Source: Massilia sp. IC2-477
GTDB lineage: Bacteria > Pseudomonadota > Gammaproteobacteria > Burkholderiales > Burkholderiaceae_D
Reading direction: 5' to 3'
DNA length: 64,000 nucleotides
Assembly: GCF_020707265.1 (NCBI RefSeq)
Contig: NZ_JAJFEQ010000002.1
Span: forward strand, 1-64,000
The notes under the pieces were generated by a model, which was not told the DNA's origin, searched no databases, and was given only the letters and a program-made list of their open reading frames with translations. Numbering within the stretch: the stretch's first letter is position 1; each line of letters opens with the position of its first letter. Both the position numbers and the translations under genes were made by a program. Positions 1 to 9,404 of this stretch are shown here, piece by piece.

Positions 1-190
1 CATCTCATTGCTGAGACAACGCTTAATACTTTTGTGAACATTTGATAATTTAAGTATGCAGCTGAACAAGTCAGCTGGCACCTTCATCAAACGCCCACAC
101 TTATCGACTGTTGATTGTTAAAGAACCAGTGTTCTGTACTACCTTGCTGCACCGTGCGAAGCGTTGTGTTCGTCAGCAGCAGAGGAACGA
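1..190 (-). promoter_or_regulatory. rRNA operon leader (upstream of 16S) with boxA
   Basis: Read leftward, this stretch carries GTTCTTTAACA (complement of 116-126), a close match to the antitermination boxA TGCTCTTTAACA. It is followed by CAACAGTCGATAAGTGTGGG, a stretch I recall from betaproteobacterial rRNA leaders between the promoter and 16S. No protein gene is plausible here. The 16S gene itself would lie to the left, outside the window. The boxA and promoter matches are seen; the identity of the downstream rRNA gene is inferred. Confidence 0.72.
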
Positions 191-191
191 G

Positions 192-220
192 ATTATGCAG
201 TGTTTCGCGATGCTCGTCAA
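192..220 (-). promoter_or_regulatory. rrn promoter (proximal, P2-like)
   Basis: On the minus strand there is TTGACG (complement of 215-220), a 17-base spacer and CATAAT (complement of 192-197). This is a near-consensus sigma-70 promoter directed leftward into the boxA-containing leader. Initiation would fall near position 185. Confidence 0.7.
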
Positions 221-280
221 GTCCCTCATTTCTTTCGCTGTCGCTCTTTTGCAGAGCAGAAGCAGCGGCGGAAGACCAGA

Positions 281-310
281 ACTATAGCAAACGCCAATGC
301 AGGCGCACAA
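281..310 (-). promoter_or_regulatory. rrn promoter (distal, P1-like)
   Basis: On the minus strand TTGTGC (complement of 305-310) is separated by 18 bases from TATAGT (complement of 281-286), about 90 bp upstream of the stronger proximal promoter. Tandem promoters are usual for rRNA operons. The -35 match is only moderate. The remainder, 311-418, holds no gene I can support; it lies between this promoter and the 3' end of the acylase gene. Confidence 0.5.
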
Positions 311-418
311 GTGGGGAAAGTGAGATTTTGTGAGATTTCAGCCTCACTTAAGCCAACAAAATGGGCCGCCCTGGCCAGCGTGGTTGCTGGCACCCGGGCA
401 GCCCGTCTTTTCTTTCTA

Positions 419-2851
419 TTACTCGCGGAGGGTCGTAGCCTTGTAGTTCGGATCAGACTTGATCTTCTCCTGGGTGAACGGCAGCACCGCCCACTCCTTG
501 CGGGAGTACATCTTCGTTTGGTCCGCATACCACGGCGACTTCGGATCGACCGACTGGCCATAGGTCAGCAGCGCATGCGCGACCGGACCTTGCGGCTCGA
601 AGCTGACGGTCTGGATGTAGCTCTGGCCCCAGTACACGCCCATGTAGCCGCCTGGCGTCAGGCCGGTCGCCATGGTCAGCGAACTGTAGCTGCCGTCCTC
701 GTCGCCGATCCCGCCATGCAGGGGGATGCGCACGCCGTTGCGCGGCTCGACCTGGTAGTCGCCGAGGCGGCCGTCGAGCGGGATGCCGAGCGACTGCAGC
801 TTGGCGGCTGCGGTCTTCAGCGCGGCCAGCATGTCCGGCTTGGCCGCAGCGGCGACGCCATTCGGGGTATGTACCGGGTCGGCCGGATCGAAGGGCGTGG
901 TCCACTTGTTCGGGATCCGGGAGGCGATGCTCCAGAATTCGCGGAACAGGACTGCGCCGCGGCTGTCGACGTCGGCGCGGCGGTCCCAGGCCTGCAGGGT
1001 CGTGCATGCCTGGCGCACCTGTGCGTCGGCGGACCCTGCGCAGGCCGGCAGCAGTTCCGGGAGCACCAGCTCGGCCGCGTGCACGCGGTTCGAGAAGGCC
1101 AGCGCCTGCATGTCGGTCAGGCCGATCCGGCGCTTTTGCGCCAGCAGTTCTTCGAGCTGGCGGAAGCCGACGCGGGTGCGCAGGCTCTGCTCGATGCCGA
1201 CGCTGCCATACAGCGGCGAGTAGCCGTAGGGAGCCGGGCCGTTCAGCAGCGACTTCGGATTGGTCAGCCAGTAGCTGTCGTTCGAGTTGCCGACGTAGTC
1301 GGTGCGCATCATCCACGGCGCGTTGGCCGGTGAGAAGACGCCGTTTGGTGCGCCGCGGTCCTGGCCTGCGCCGCAGCCGCTGCTCGAACCGTCGAACATG
1401 AGCGCTTCCTGCAGCAGCAGGCAGCCGTTGATGAACTTGTCGGTATACATATGTGGCACCACGCTGGCATCCGCATACAGGGTATTGCCGTCGCGGTCAG
1501 CCGCGACCGTGTTCACCCAGGGCAGGCCCACCACCTTGTCGAGCGATGCCTTCAGCTCGCGCACGCTGCCCGATTTGCCGATGCCCAGCCACTGCTCGAT
1601 CATGCGGGTGTTGTGGCGGTTCGGGTCGGCCAGCACGAAGGCTGCCTGCGAAGACCAGGTCATGCCTGCCTCCGGACGCACGATGATCGCGCCCTGGTGG
1701 CTGAAGTAGAAGGTCTTGCTGGTCCGGGCCAGCGATCCGTTCGCCTGCAGGGCCTCGACGGTGACGGTCTTGGACGTCATCTTGCGGCGCTGGCCGTCGT
1801 ACAGGTAGGTGGTGCCGGTCGGGTCGGTAGCGTCCAGCGCCAGGCGGAAGGTGTTGAAGTGGTAGGCGGTGGTGACCGTATGGCTCCAGGCCACGTCCTT
1901 GTTGAAGCCGATGACGACCGCCGGCACGCCGCCGATGATCACGCCCATGGCGTCATAGCGGCCCGGGACCGTCAGGTGCGCCTGGTAGAAGCGGTCCGAG
2001 GTGGTCCACGGGAAGTGCGGGTTCCCCAGCAGCAGGCCGCGGCCATTGCTGGAATGGTCCTTGCCGACTGCCAGCGCATTGCTGCCGATGCCCTGCTCGC
2101 GCAGCTTGTCGAGCTGGGCCACCAGGGTGCTGGTGTCGAGCTTGCGCGGCGCCAGCTTGGCCAGCTGTACCGGTGCACCCGGCACGCGGCCGCCCGCGAC
2201 GAAATCGGCGGCGAAGACCTGGCCGGAGGCGTGCAGCGCCTTTTCGGCCACCACCAGCGCCATGTCGTCGAAGTCGATCGGCTTGACCCACTTCGCGCCG
2301 GCGCAGGCCGCCGGCAGCTTGCCGGCGTAGTCCTTGAGGTAGCGGTTGTAGCCCTCCACAAAACCTTCGAGCAGCTGGCGCGGCTCGGACGCGCCGGACG
2401 CATAACCGGCGCGCAGCTGGCCGATGTCGAGGTAACCCTTGAAGAAGAAGTCGCTGTCGCCGTTCTTCAGGTCCATGAAGCCGCTGCCGCCGCCGTACTC
2501 GTCGCCGGTGCGCTGGCGCGGGCGCGCCTCGGCGCCGAAGTAGCGCGAGCGCTCGCCGCGCACGGTCAGCACCGAGTCGGCGAACATGCAGACGTTGTCC
2601 TGGGCGTAGGCATAGGCCAGACCGTAGGCCAGGCTGCGGAAATCGGTGGCGCGCACGTGCGGGATGCCGTGACTGGTGCGGGCGACGTCGACCTTGATGC
2701 GTGCCGAGGACACGATGTGGCCGGCGGTCGACGACATGGTCGCCGACTGGACTTCTTCCTCGCTGCGGCCGCATGCGGCCAGCGCCAGTGCGATCGTTGT
2801 TGCGAACAGAAGCTTGTAGGGATGCTGGAATGCGCTGGTGCGACCTTGCAT
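419..2851 (-). CDS. penicillin acylase family protein (AHL/penicillin-acylase-type Ntn hydrolase), lipoprotein
   Basis: 810 aa. The N-terminus has a signal peptide with a lipobox (LALAAC, Cys27), suggesting a membrane-anchored periplasmic enzyme. The family is made as one precursor that cuts itself before a serine, which becomes the N-terminal nucleophile of the beta chain. Here the fitting site is GIGSNAL with Ser257, followed by the conserved NPHFPW segment. Family members hydrolyse amide-linked acyl chains of N-acyl homoserine lactones, penicillins or related lipopeptides; the substrate cannot be told from sequence. Length fits the AHL acylase/aculeacin acylase branch. It stands alone, convergent with nothing, its 3' end ~110 bp from the rrn promoters. 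Start chosen at 2851 because the signal sequence follows closely. Confidence 0.9.
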   Translation of the reverse strand: MQGRTSAFQHPYKLLFATTIALALAACGRSEEEVQSATMSSTAGHIVSSARIKVDVARTSHGIPHVRATDFRSLAYGLAYAYAQDNVCMFADSVLTVRGERSRYFGAEARPRQRTGDEYGGGSGFMDLKNGDSDFFFKGYLDIGQLRAGYASGASEPRQLLEGFVEGYNRYLKDYAGKLPAACAGAKWVKPIDFDDMALVVAEKALHASGQVFAADFVAGGRVPGAPVQLAKLAPRKLDTSTLVAQLDKLREQGIGSNALAVGKDHSSNGRGLLLGNPHFPWTTSDRFYQAHLTVPGRYDAMGVIIGGVPAVVIGFNKDVAWSHTVTTAYHFNTFRLALDATDPTGTTYLYDGQRRKMTSKTVTVEALQANGSLARTSKTFYFSHQGAIIVRPEAGMTWSSQAAFVLADPNRHNTRMIEQWLGIGKSGSVRELKASLDKVVGLPWVNTVAADRDGNTLYADASVVPHMYTDKFINGCLLLQEALMFDGSSSGCGAGQDRGAPNGVFSPANAPWMMRTDYVGNSNDSYWLTNPKSLLNGPAPYGYSPLYGSVGIEQSLRTRVGFRQLEELLAQKRRIGLTDMQALAFSNRVHAAELVLPELLPACAGSADAQVRQACTTLQAWDRRADVDSRGAVLFREFWSIASRIPNKWTTPFDPADPVHTPNGVAAAAKPDMLAALKTAAAKLQSLGIPLDGRLGDYQVEPRNGVRIPLHGGIGDEDGSYSSLTMATGLTPGGYMGVYWGQSYIQTVSFEPQGPVAHALLTYGQSVDPKSPWYADQTKMYSRKEWAVLPFTQEKIKSDPNYKATTLRE

Positions 2852-3083
2852 GAACGGCCTTTCTGCGGTTGGGCGCGAAGATTGTAAATTTGGAACAGCG
2901 CGTCACTGTAACGCTGAACAATACGCGCACGATATGCAGAGCGAATAAATTGTTGCGTTTGTAAGTACGATTCGCACTTTAGCCACACCCTGCCTCCGCC
3001 TCCATCTCTCGCTTGGCAGGATGCCAGCGCTTTCTGCGACGCCAGCGCTTAAAATGGCGGCTTTTCCGTACCAGGCGCCCGCC

Positions 3084-4568
3084 ATGACCATCCTGCTTTC
3101 CACTCTCAACGCCCGCTACACGCACGCCTCGCTCGGCTTGCGCTATCTGCTGGCGAACATGGGACAGCTAGAGGCGCAGACCCGGATCCAGGAATTCGTC
3201 ATCGGCGCCAAGACGAGCGACCTGGTCGAACGCATCCTGGCGCACGGGCCGCGCATCGTCGGCCTGGGGGTCTATATCTGGAACGTGGAAGAGACGACCC
3301 GGCTGGTGGCGATGCTCAAGCGCGTCGCGCCCCAGGTCACGATCGTGCTGGGCGGCCCGGAGGTCTCGCACGAGACGGGCGAACAGGAGATCGTGCGTCT
3401 GGCCGACTACGTGGTCACCGGCTGGGGCGACGTCACCTTTCCCAAGCTGTGCGGCGAGATCCTGAACGGGCCCAAGCCCCTGATGAAGGTGCACGCCGGG
3501 GTGCAGCCGCCGATGGCGGAGATCGCCCTGCCCTATTCTTTATATAGTGACGAAGACATCGCCCACCGCACCTTGTATGTGGAAGCCTCGCGCGGCTGTC
3601 CGTTCAAGTGCGAGTTCTGCCTGTCTTCGCTGGACAAGACCGCCTGGCCCTTCCCGCTGGATGCCTTCCTGGCCGAGATGGAATCGCTGTACGCACGCGG
3701 CGCGCGCCTGTTCAAGTTCGTCGACCGCACCTTCAACCTGAACGTCAAGACCAGCCTGCGCATCATGCAGTTCTTCCTCGACAAGCTGGCAGCGAATCCG
3801 GACGACCCGGTCTACGCCCACTTCGAGCTGGTTCCCGACCACCTGCCCGAAGCGCTGAAGGAAACCATCGCCAAATTCCCGCCGGGCGCGCTGCAGTTCG
3901 AGATCGGCATCCAGAGCTTCAACCCGGAGGTGCAGGCCCTGGTGAGCCGGCGCCAGGACAATGCCAAGGCGGCCGACAACATCCGCTGGCTGACCGAACA
4001 CTCGACTACCCACCTGCACGTGGACCTGATCGCCGGCCTGCCGGGCGAGGACGTGGCCAGCTTCGCGCGCGGATTTGACCAGTTGGTCAAACTTGGGGCC
4101 CAGGAGATCCAGTTCGGCATCCTCAAGCGCCTGCGCGGCACGCCGATCATCCGCCACACCGAGCCCTTCGGCATGGTCTACGATCCCTACCCGCCCTACA
4201 CCGTGCTGGCCACGAAGCAGGTCGACTTCCCGACCATGCAGCGCCTGGTGCGCTTTGCCCGCTACTGGGACCTGGTCGCCAATTCGGGCCGCTTCGCCAA
4301 CACCACCCGCGTGCTGCTGGGCGAGACACCGTTCGACAACTTCATGGCCTTTTCCGACTGGATCTATACCAGGACGGATGCCACCCACCGCATCGCACTC
4401 GAGAAACTGGCCAAGCTGGTGCAGGAATGGCTGCAGCTGCGCGGCATGGCGCGCGCGGATGCGGCGGCGCTGCTGGCCTCGGACTACGCGGGCAAGGTGG
4501 ACACCGTCCACCTGCCCAAGCCGGCGGCGGCGGCGCCGGAACGCCAGGTTCGCCACCTGGCTGCCTAG
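3084..4568 (+). CDS. B12-binding domain radical SAM protein (DUF4080 type)
   Basis: 494 aa from ATG 3084. The reading frame is open further upstream, but the Rossmann-like start ILLSTLNARYTHAS directly follows this Met. The N-terminal ~140 residues resemble a cobalamin-binding domain. The radical SAM [4Fe-4S] motif CPFKCEFC gives Cys172, Cys176 and Cys179. A TIM-barrel and a C-terminal DUF4080-like region follow. Such proteins use S-adenosylmethionine to start radical reactions, often methylations; no substrate is known for this branch. No neighbouring gene suggests a pathway: the lipid transport operon starts 52 bp downstream and looks unrelated. Confidence 0.85.
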   Translation: MTILLSTLNARYTHASLGLRYLLANMGQLEAQTRIQEFVIGAKTSDLVERILAHGPRIVGLGVYIWNVEETTRLVAMLKRVAPQVTIVLGGPEVSHETGEQEIVRLADYVVTGWGDVTFPKLCGEILNGPKPLMKVHAGVQPPMAEIALPYSLYSDEDIAHRTLYVEASRGCPFKCEFCLSSLDKTAWPFPLDAFLAEMESLYARGARLFKFVDRTFNLNVKTSLRIMQFFLDKLAANPDDPVYAHFELVPDHLPEALKETIAKFPPGALQFEIGIQSFNPEVQALVSRRQDNAKAADNIRWLTEHSTTHLHVDLIAGLPGEDVASFARGFDQLVKLGAQEIQFGILKRLRGTPIIRHTEPFGMVYDPYPPYTVLATKQVDFPTMQRLVRFARYWDLVANSGRFANTTRVLLGETPFDNFMAFSDWIYTRTDATHRIALEKLAKLVQEWLQLRGMARADAAALLASDYAGKVDTVHLPKPAAAAPERQVRHLAA

Positions 4569-4620
4569 CTATGTTAGATACCGTGTAGCAGCGATAACGA
4601 TTCTCTTTTACACTGGCGCA

Positions 4621-5760
4621 ATGCAGATTGAAAATGCGCCAATATTAACCATCCAGCATCCCGGGTCCGCCGACAGCGCGGGCCAGTCTGTCATGGCGAG
4701 CGGCGTATGGCAGGTGCACACCCTGTCGCACAAAGGCGTGCTCAAGGCGATCAACCGCACGCTGCGCGGCCTGAAGCACAAGCACACCCTGGCATGGGAC
4801 CTGTCCGGCATCGAGCGCCTCGACCACGTGGGCGCCCAGATGTTCTGGAACGCCTGGGGCAAGCAGCGTCCCGCGCAGCTCAAACTCGACCCCAACCACG
4901 AAGAGCTGTTCGGCCGCATCGAGAAGGCCAGCGCCATCAAGCTGCCGCGCCAGCGCGTCAGTCCGCTGAACTGGCTGATCGTGCTGGGCGGTGGCGTGCT
5001 CACGTTCTTCGAGCACCTGCGGGCCTTCGTGGGCCTGATCGGCCAGCTGATCATCGACATCGGCCGCTTCATCCGGCGTCCGATGGCCGGCCCCTGGCGC
5101 GAGATCTCGGCCAATATCTACCACTCCGGTTTCCAGGCGCTCGGCATCACGGCCATGGTCGGCTTCCTGATCGGGATCGTTCTCTCCTTCCTGTCGTCGC
5201 AGCAGCTGCGCATGTTCGGCGGCGACATCTATATTGTTAACATCCTGGGCATGGCGGTGATCCGCGAGCTCGGCCCGCTGCTGGCGGCGATCCTGGTGGC
5301 GGGCCGCTCCGGTTCGTCCATCACGGCGCAGCTGGGCGTGATGCGGGTGACCGAGGAACTCGACGCCATGCTGGTGATGGGCATTTCGCACGGCCAGCGT
5401 CTGATCATGCCGAAGGTGATCGCGCTGGCCATCTCGATGCCGCTGCTGGTGGTGTGGACCGACGCCATGGCCCTGATCGGCGGCATGGTCTCGGCCAAGA
5501 TCGAGCTGGGCCTGTCGTTCCGTTATTTCATCCAGAAGCTGCCGGACGCGGTGCCGGTGGTGAACTACACCATCGGCCTGCTCAAGGGCTGCGCCTTCGG
5601 CATGCTGATCGCGCTGGTGTCCTGCCACTTCGGCCTGCGCATCCAGCCGAACACGGAAAGCCTGGGCCGCGGCACCACCACCGCCGTCGTTACCGCGATC
5701 ACCGTGGTGATCCTGGCCGACGCCGTGTTCGCCATCATCTTCAACGACGTGGGGTTCTGA
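4621..5760 (+). CDS. mlaE: MlaE family lipid ABC transporter permease with N-terminal STAS domain
   Basis: 379 aa from ATG 4621. Residues ~20-105 form a STAS-like domain (DLSGIERLDHVGAQMF), and from ~120 to the end lies the MlaE permease with about five to six membrane segments and the family motif ELGPLLAAILVAGRSGSS. It is the inner-membrane channel of an MCE system moving phospholipid between membranes. The first of four to five overlapping genes (permease, ATPase, MCE protein, lipoprotein). The STAS domain, a separate subunit (MlaB) in E. coli, is fused here. No MlaA or MlaC gene is nearby, so this is probably a second MCE system rather than the canonical Mla set. Confidence 0.92.
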   Translation: MQIENAPILTIQHPGSADSAGQSVMASGVWQVHTLSHKGVLKAINRTLRGLKHKHTLAWDLSGIERLDHVGAQMFWNAWGKQRPAQLKLDPNHEELFGRIEKASAIKLPRQRVSPLNWLIVLGGGVLTFFEHLRAFVGLIGQLIIDIGRFIRRPMAGPWREISANIYHSGFQALGITAMVGFLIGIVLSFLSSQQLRMFGGDIYIVNILGMAVIRELGPLLAAILVAGRSGSSITAQLGVMRVTEELDAMLVMGISHGQRLIMPKVIALAISMPLLVVWTDAMALIGGMVSAKIELGLSFRYFIQKLPDAVPVVNYTIGLLKGCAFGMLIALVSCHFGLRIQPNTESLGRGTTTAVVTAITVVILADAVFAIIFNDVGF

Positions 5761-6614
5761 TGGCCGATACCAAACCACGCCAGCCGCAGCAACTGAACAA
5801 GCGCCCCGACGAGGATGTGGGGCCACCGGTGGTCGAGATCCGCAACCTGTGGACGCGTTTCGGCCGCACGGTGGTGCACCAGGACCTGAACCTCGACATC
5901 TACGCCGGCGAGATCCTCACCATCGTGGGCGGCTCCGGCACCGGCAAGACCGTGCTGCTGCGCCAGATGCTGGGCCTGGAGCGGCCGAGCCAGGGCTGCG
6001 TGAAGGTGTTCGGCCAGGACATCACCGAGGCCGACGCCCAGCAGCTGCAGCGCATGCGCAACCACTGGGGCATGCTGTTCCAGCAGGGCGCGCTGTACTC
6101 GGCCCTGACTGTGTTCGACAACATTGCCTTCCCCATGCGCGAGCTGCGCGCGCTGCCCGAGGACGTGATCCGCGACGCCGTGCTGCTCAAGATGGACATG
6201 GTGGGCCTGGGCCCCGAGCACGCCAACAAGATGCCGTCCGACCTGTCGGGCGGGATGATCAAGCGCGTGGCCCTGGCGCGCGCCCTGGCGCTCGAACCGC
6301 AGTTATTGTTCCTGGACGAACCCACGGCGGGCCTCGACCCCGACCTGTCGGACTCCTTCGTGGCGCTGATCCAGACCCTGCACAGTGAACTGAAGCTGAC
6401 CGTGGTGATGGTCACCCACGACCTCGACACGCTGTTCGCCCTCTCGTCGCGCATCGCCGTGCTGGCGGAAAAGCACGTGCTCGCGGTCGGGCCGGCCTGT
6501 GACGTGCTGCGGGTCCAGCATCCGTTCATCAAACACTTTTTCCTGGGCCCGCGCGGCCAGCGGGCGCTGGAAGTGCTCGAAGAGCGCCACGCCCAGAACG
6601 ATTTGGAGGACTGA
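5760..6614 (+). CDS. mlaF: MCE-system ABC transporter ATP-binding protein (MlaF type)
   Basis: 284 aa. Walker A GGSGTGKT (residues 57-64), signature DLSGGM, Walker B LLFLDEPTAGLD and switch histidine VTHD are all present. The sequence GGMIKRVALARAL is typical of MlaF rather than sugar or amino acid ABC ATPases. It powers the permease encoded just upstream; the start ATG shares its first base with the permease stop (TGATG at 5758-5762), implying translational coupling. The C-terminal tail HPFIKHFFLGPRG is usual in betaproteobacterial members. Confidence 0.93.
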   Translation: MADTKPRQPQQLNKRPDEDVGPPVVEIRNLWTRFGRTVVHQDLNLDIYAGEILTIVGGSGTGKTVLLRQMLGLERPSQGCVKVFGQDITEADAQQLQRMRNHWGMLFQQGALYSALTVFDNIAFPMRELRALPEDVIRDAVLLKMDMVGLGPEHANKMPSDLSGGMIKRVALARALALEPQLLFLDEPTAGLDPDLSDSFVALIQTLHSELKLTVVMVTHDLDTLFALSSRIAVLAEKHVLAVGPACDVLRVQHPFIKHFFLGPRGQRALEVLEERHAQNDLED

Positions 6615-6616
6615 AT

Positions 6617-7564
6617 ATGGAAAACAGGTCGTATGCCCTGATGACAGGCGTCTTTACGATCGCCCTGGTGATCGCCGCCGTATTGGCCGGTCTGTGGTTC
6701 AACCGCGACCGCACCGAACTGCTGCCCTACGAGATCGTCACCACGCAGTCGATCCCGGGCCTGAACCCGCAGGCCACGGTGCGCTACCGCGGCCTGGAAG
6801 TGGGCCGCGTCGACGAGATCGTGTTCGACCCGCGCGTGACGGGACAGATCCTGATCCGCCTGTCGGTCAAGCAGGATTCGCCGATCACCACCACCACCTT
6901 CGCCTCGCTCGGCTACCAGGGCGTGACCGGGATCGCCTTCATCCAGCTCGACGACGACCGTACCGGCTCGCCGCGCCTGGCCGCCAGCGAAGACCGTCCG
7001 GCGCGCATCCCGCTGCGTCCGGGCCTGCTCGACCAGCTGGAAAAGCGCGGCCTGGCCATCCTCGAGCGCGCCGAGAAGATCACCGCGAGCCTGGACCAGA
7101 TGCTGGGGCCGGAGAACCAGAAGACCATCGTCGGCGCGTTCGACAGCATCGGCAAGGCCGCCGACGCCTATGCTGCCATCCCGCAAAAGCTGGAGCCGAC
7201 CATCGACCGCATGCCGGCGCTGACCGCCAAGCTGGAACGCAGCCTGACGTCCTTCGACGCCGCGGCCGGCAGCATCACCGCCACCGCCAACAACTACAAC
7301 CAGCTGGCGACCCGCCTGCAGGCGCCGGACGGCCCGCTAGAGCGCCTGAACGGCGCGGTCGGCTCGCTGCAGTCGGCCACCAGCGAACTCGAACTCGAAA
7401 CCCTGCCGCACGTCGTCGAGATGACCGACGAGGCGCGCGGCGCCCTGCGCGCCGTGAAGCGCACCGCGACTTCGCTGTCCGACCGCCCGCAGAGCATCCT
7501 GTTCGGCGCCCCGAGCGCCCAGCCGGGCCCGGGCGAACCCGGCTTCGTGCCCCCGACCAAATGA
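6617..7564 (+). CDS. mlaD: MlaD family (MCE domain) lipid-transport protein
   Basis: 315 aa, starting 2 bp after the ATPase stop. One N-terminal membrane anchor (residues ~8-28) is followed by a single MCE domain (~38-115, containing VRYRGLEVGRVDEI) and a long helical region to ~260. MCE proteins form hexameric rings that bind and conduct lipids across the periplasm. It is longer than E. coli MlaD (183 aa) because of the helical C-terminal part, closer to PqiB/Mce-type proteins that reach outward as a tube. It works with the permease and ATPase of the same operon. Confidence 0.9.
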   Translation: MENRSYALMTGVFTIALVIAAVLAGLWFNRDRTELLPYEIVTTQSIPGLNPQATVRYRGLEVGRVDEIVFDPRVTGQILIRLSVKQDSPITTTTFASLGYQGVTGIAFIQLDDDRTGSPRLAASEDRPARIPLRPGLLDQLEKRGLAILERAEKITASLDQMLGPENQKTIVGAFDSIGKAADAYAAIPQKLEPTIDRMPALTAKLERSLTSFDAAAGSITATANNYNQLATRLQAPDGPLERLNGAVGSLQSATSELELETLPHVVEMTDEARGALRAVKRTATSLSDRPQSILFGAPSAQPGPGEPGFVPPTK

Positions 7565-8181
7565 GGACCACCGTGACCGCATACCGCTCCTTTACCGCCC
7601 TCGCCCTGGCCCTCGTGCTGGCCGGCTGCGCCAGCAAGAAGGCCCAGGAAAGCACGACCTACGATTTCGGTCCGGCGACCATGACCCAGCAGGCCGGCGC
7701 CCCGGCCACGATGGCGGCCATCGTCGTGATGGACGCCACCGGCCCGGAAGCCCTCGAGAACGAGCGCATGTTCTACCGCCTGAACTACGCCGACGCGCTG
7801 CAGGCCCGCACCTATGCCCACAGCCGCTGGGCCGGCAACCCGCTGCAGATGCTGACCCAGCGCGTCAAGACGCGCCTGGCGCAGTCGGGCATGAAGGTGC
7901 TGACCGCCACCGACGCCTCCACCGGCGTGCCGCTGCTGCGGGTTGAAGTGGACGACTTCGTCCACGCCTTTACCGGCGTGGCCCAGAGCGAAGGCCAGGT
8001 CACCCTGCGCGCCTCGCTGTTCAGCGACCACCGCCTGCTCGACCAGCGCACCTTCACCCGCACCACCCCGGCCCCGAGCGCCGATGCGCCGGGCGGCGCG
8101 CGCGCCCTCGCCGCCAGCACCGACGCCATCGCAGCCGACATCCTGGCCTGGCTGGCGACGGTCGACACCCGCAAGCGATGA
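7561..8181 (+). CDS. ABC-type transport auxiliary lipoprotein (PqiC-like)
   Basis: 206 aa, overlapping the MCE gene by ATGA. A signal peptide ends in the lipobox LVLAGC (Cys ~21), so it is a lipoprotein, probably of the outer membrane. The body (MERMFYRLNY-type region, RVEVDDFVHAF) matches the ABC-type transport auxiliary family that accompanies MCE transporters. By analogy with PqiC it would be the outer-membrane partner of the MlaD tube. The annotation rests on recalled family pattern plus operon position. Confidence 0.82.
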   Translation: MRTTVTAYRSFTALALALVLAGCASKKAQESTTYDFGPATMTQQAGAPATMAAIVVMDATGPEALENERMFYRLNYADALQARTYAHSRWAGNPLQMLTQRVKTRLAQSGMKVLTATDASTGVPLLRVEVDDFVHAFTGVAQSEGQVTLRASLFSDHRLLDQRTFTRTTPAPSADAPGGARALAASTDAIAADILAWLATVDTRKR

Positions 8182-9356
8182 CCAAGCCGACCGCCGTCGT
8201 CGATCAGCGCGAACGCCCGCGTGAAGGACGCGGCTCGCCGATCGCACGGGCGGCGCTGCTGGCCTACCTGCTCCTGATCGTCTACGCCAGCTGGTACCCG
8301 TTCACCGGCTGGCGCGACAGCGGCCTGCCGCTGTTCACCTTCCTGAACCTGGTCAAGCAGCGCTACTGGACCGGCTTCGACGTCGGCGTCAACGTGTTCG
8401 GCTACGTGCCGCTGGGCGTGCTGCTGGTGCTGTCGATCTACCCGCGCATCCGCGGCATCTGGGCGGTATTGGTGGCCGCAATTGGCGGCGTGCTGGTGAC
8501 GATCGCGATGGAAACGGTGCAGAACTTCCTGCCCAGCCGCGTGCCCTCCAACCTCGACCTGATGACGAATGCCGGCGGCTGCCTGGTGGGCGCCATCCTG
8601 GGCGCCTGGTGGGCGCCCGGCCTGCTCGACCGCAGCCGCCTGTTCCAGCTGCGCCGGCGCTGGTTCGCGCCCTATGCCAGCCAGGGCCTGGTGCTGGTCG
8701 CCCTGTGGCCGCTGGCGCAGATCTACCCGCAGAGCTACCTGTTCGGGCACGGCCAGGTGCTGCCGATCATCTCCGGCTGGCTGTCACGCCTGTTCGATAC
8801 CGAGATCGACCTGGTCGCCATGCTGCGCCCGGACGCGGTGATGACGGTGGAGCAGTACTGGCTGTCCGAAACCATCATCACGGCCTGCGGCATGACCGGC
8901 GCCGTGCTGACCCTGATGTGCCTGGTGCGCCGCAGCGCCCCGCGTTTCCTGCTGATGGTGGGCTTCCTCGCGATCGCGCTGCTGGTCAAGACCCTGGCCA
9001 GTTCGTTGCTGTTCCGGCCCGATAACGCTTTCGTGTGGGTGACGCCGGGCGCCGAGGGCGGCTTCATCATCGGCATGCTCATGCTGGCCGGGCTGGTGTT
9101 CGCGCCCCAGGTGGCGCAGCGGCGCCTGGCCGTGGTGACCCTGGTGCTGAGCCTCATCGTGGTCAACACGGTGCCGGTGAACCCGTATTTCGTCTCCACC
9201 CTGCAGGGCTGGGTGCAGGGGAAGTTCCTGAACTTTAACGGGGCGGCCCAGTTCCTGTCCCTGATGTGGCCTTTCTTTGCGCTCTGGTTCCTGCTGCTGC
9301 CTTCGCACCAGCTGAACCGCCAGGAGCCGCGTCCCGGCGCGCCGGACCAGGCTTGA
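8178..9356 (+). CDS. VanZ-like family membrane protein
   Basis: 392 aa, overlapping the lipoprotein gene by ATGA and so in the same operon. About ten hydrophobic segments. The first ~150 residues fit the VanZ-like domain (YASWYPFTGWR, DVGVNVFGYVPLG, VPSNLDLMTNAGG). VanZ itself gives low-level teicoplanin resistance by an unknown route; most homologues have no known function. Coupling to an MCE lipid transporter hints at an envelope role, which is inference only. The C-terminal half has no domain I recognise. Confidence 0.82.
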   Translation: MTKPTAVVDQRERPREGRGSPIARAALLAYLLLIVYASWYPFTGWRDSGLPLFTFLNLVKQRYWTGFDVGVNVFGYVPLGVLLVLSIYPRIRGIWAVLVAAIGGVLVTIAMETVQNFLPSRVPSNLDLMTNAGGCLVGAILGAWWAPGLLDRSRLFQLRRRWFAPYASQGLVLVALWPLAQIYPQSYLFGHGQVLPIISGWLSRLFDTEIDLVAMLRPDAVMTVEQYWLSETIITACGMTGAVLTLMCLVRRSAPRFLLMVGFLAIALLVKTLASSLLFRPDNAFVWVTPGAEGGFIIGMLMLAGLVFAPQVAQRRLAVVTLVLSLIVVNTVPVNPYFVSTLQGWVQGKFLNFNGAAQFLSLMWPFFALWFLLLPSHQLNRQEPRPGAPDQA

Positions 9357-9404
9357 TGCCGTATCATTGCGCCTTGCGCCCGCCCTCCCTATGACGAGAC
9401 CGAC

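Noticed and set aside
164..1333. Long open frame (389 codons) on the plus strand
   Set aside because: It is antisense to the acylase gene and begins inside the rrn leader; Arg/Leu/Ala-rich content typical of GC-rich shadow frames.
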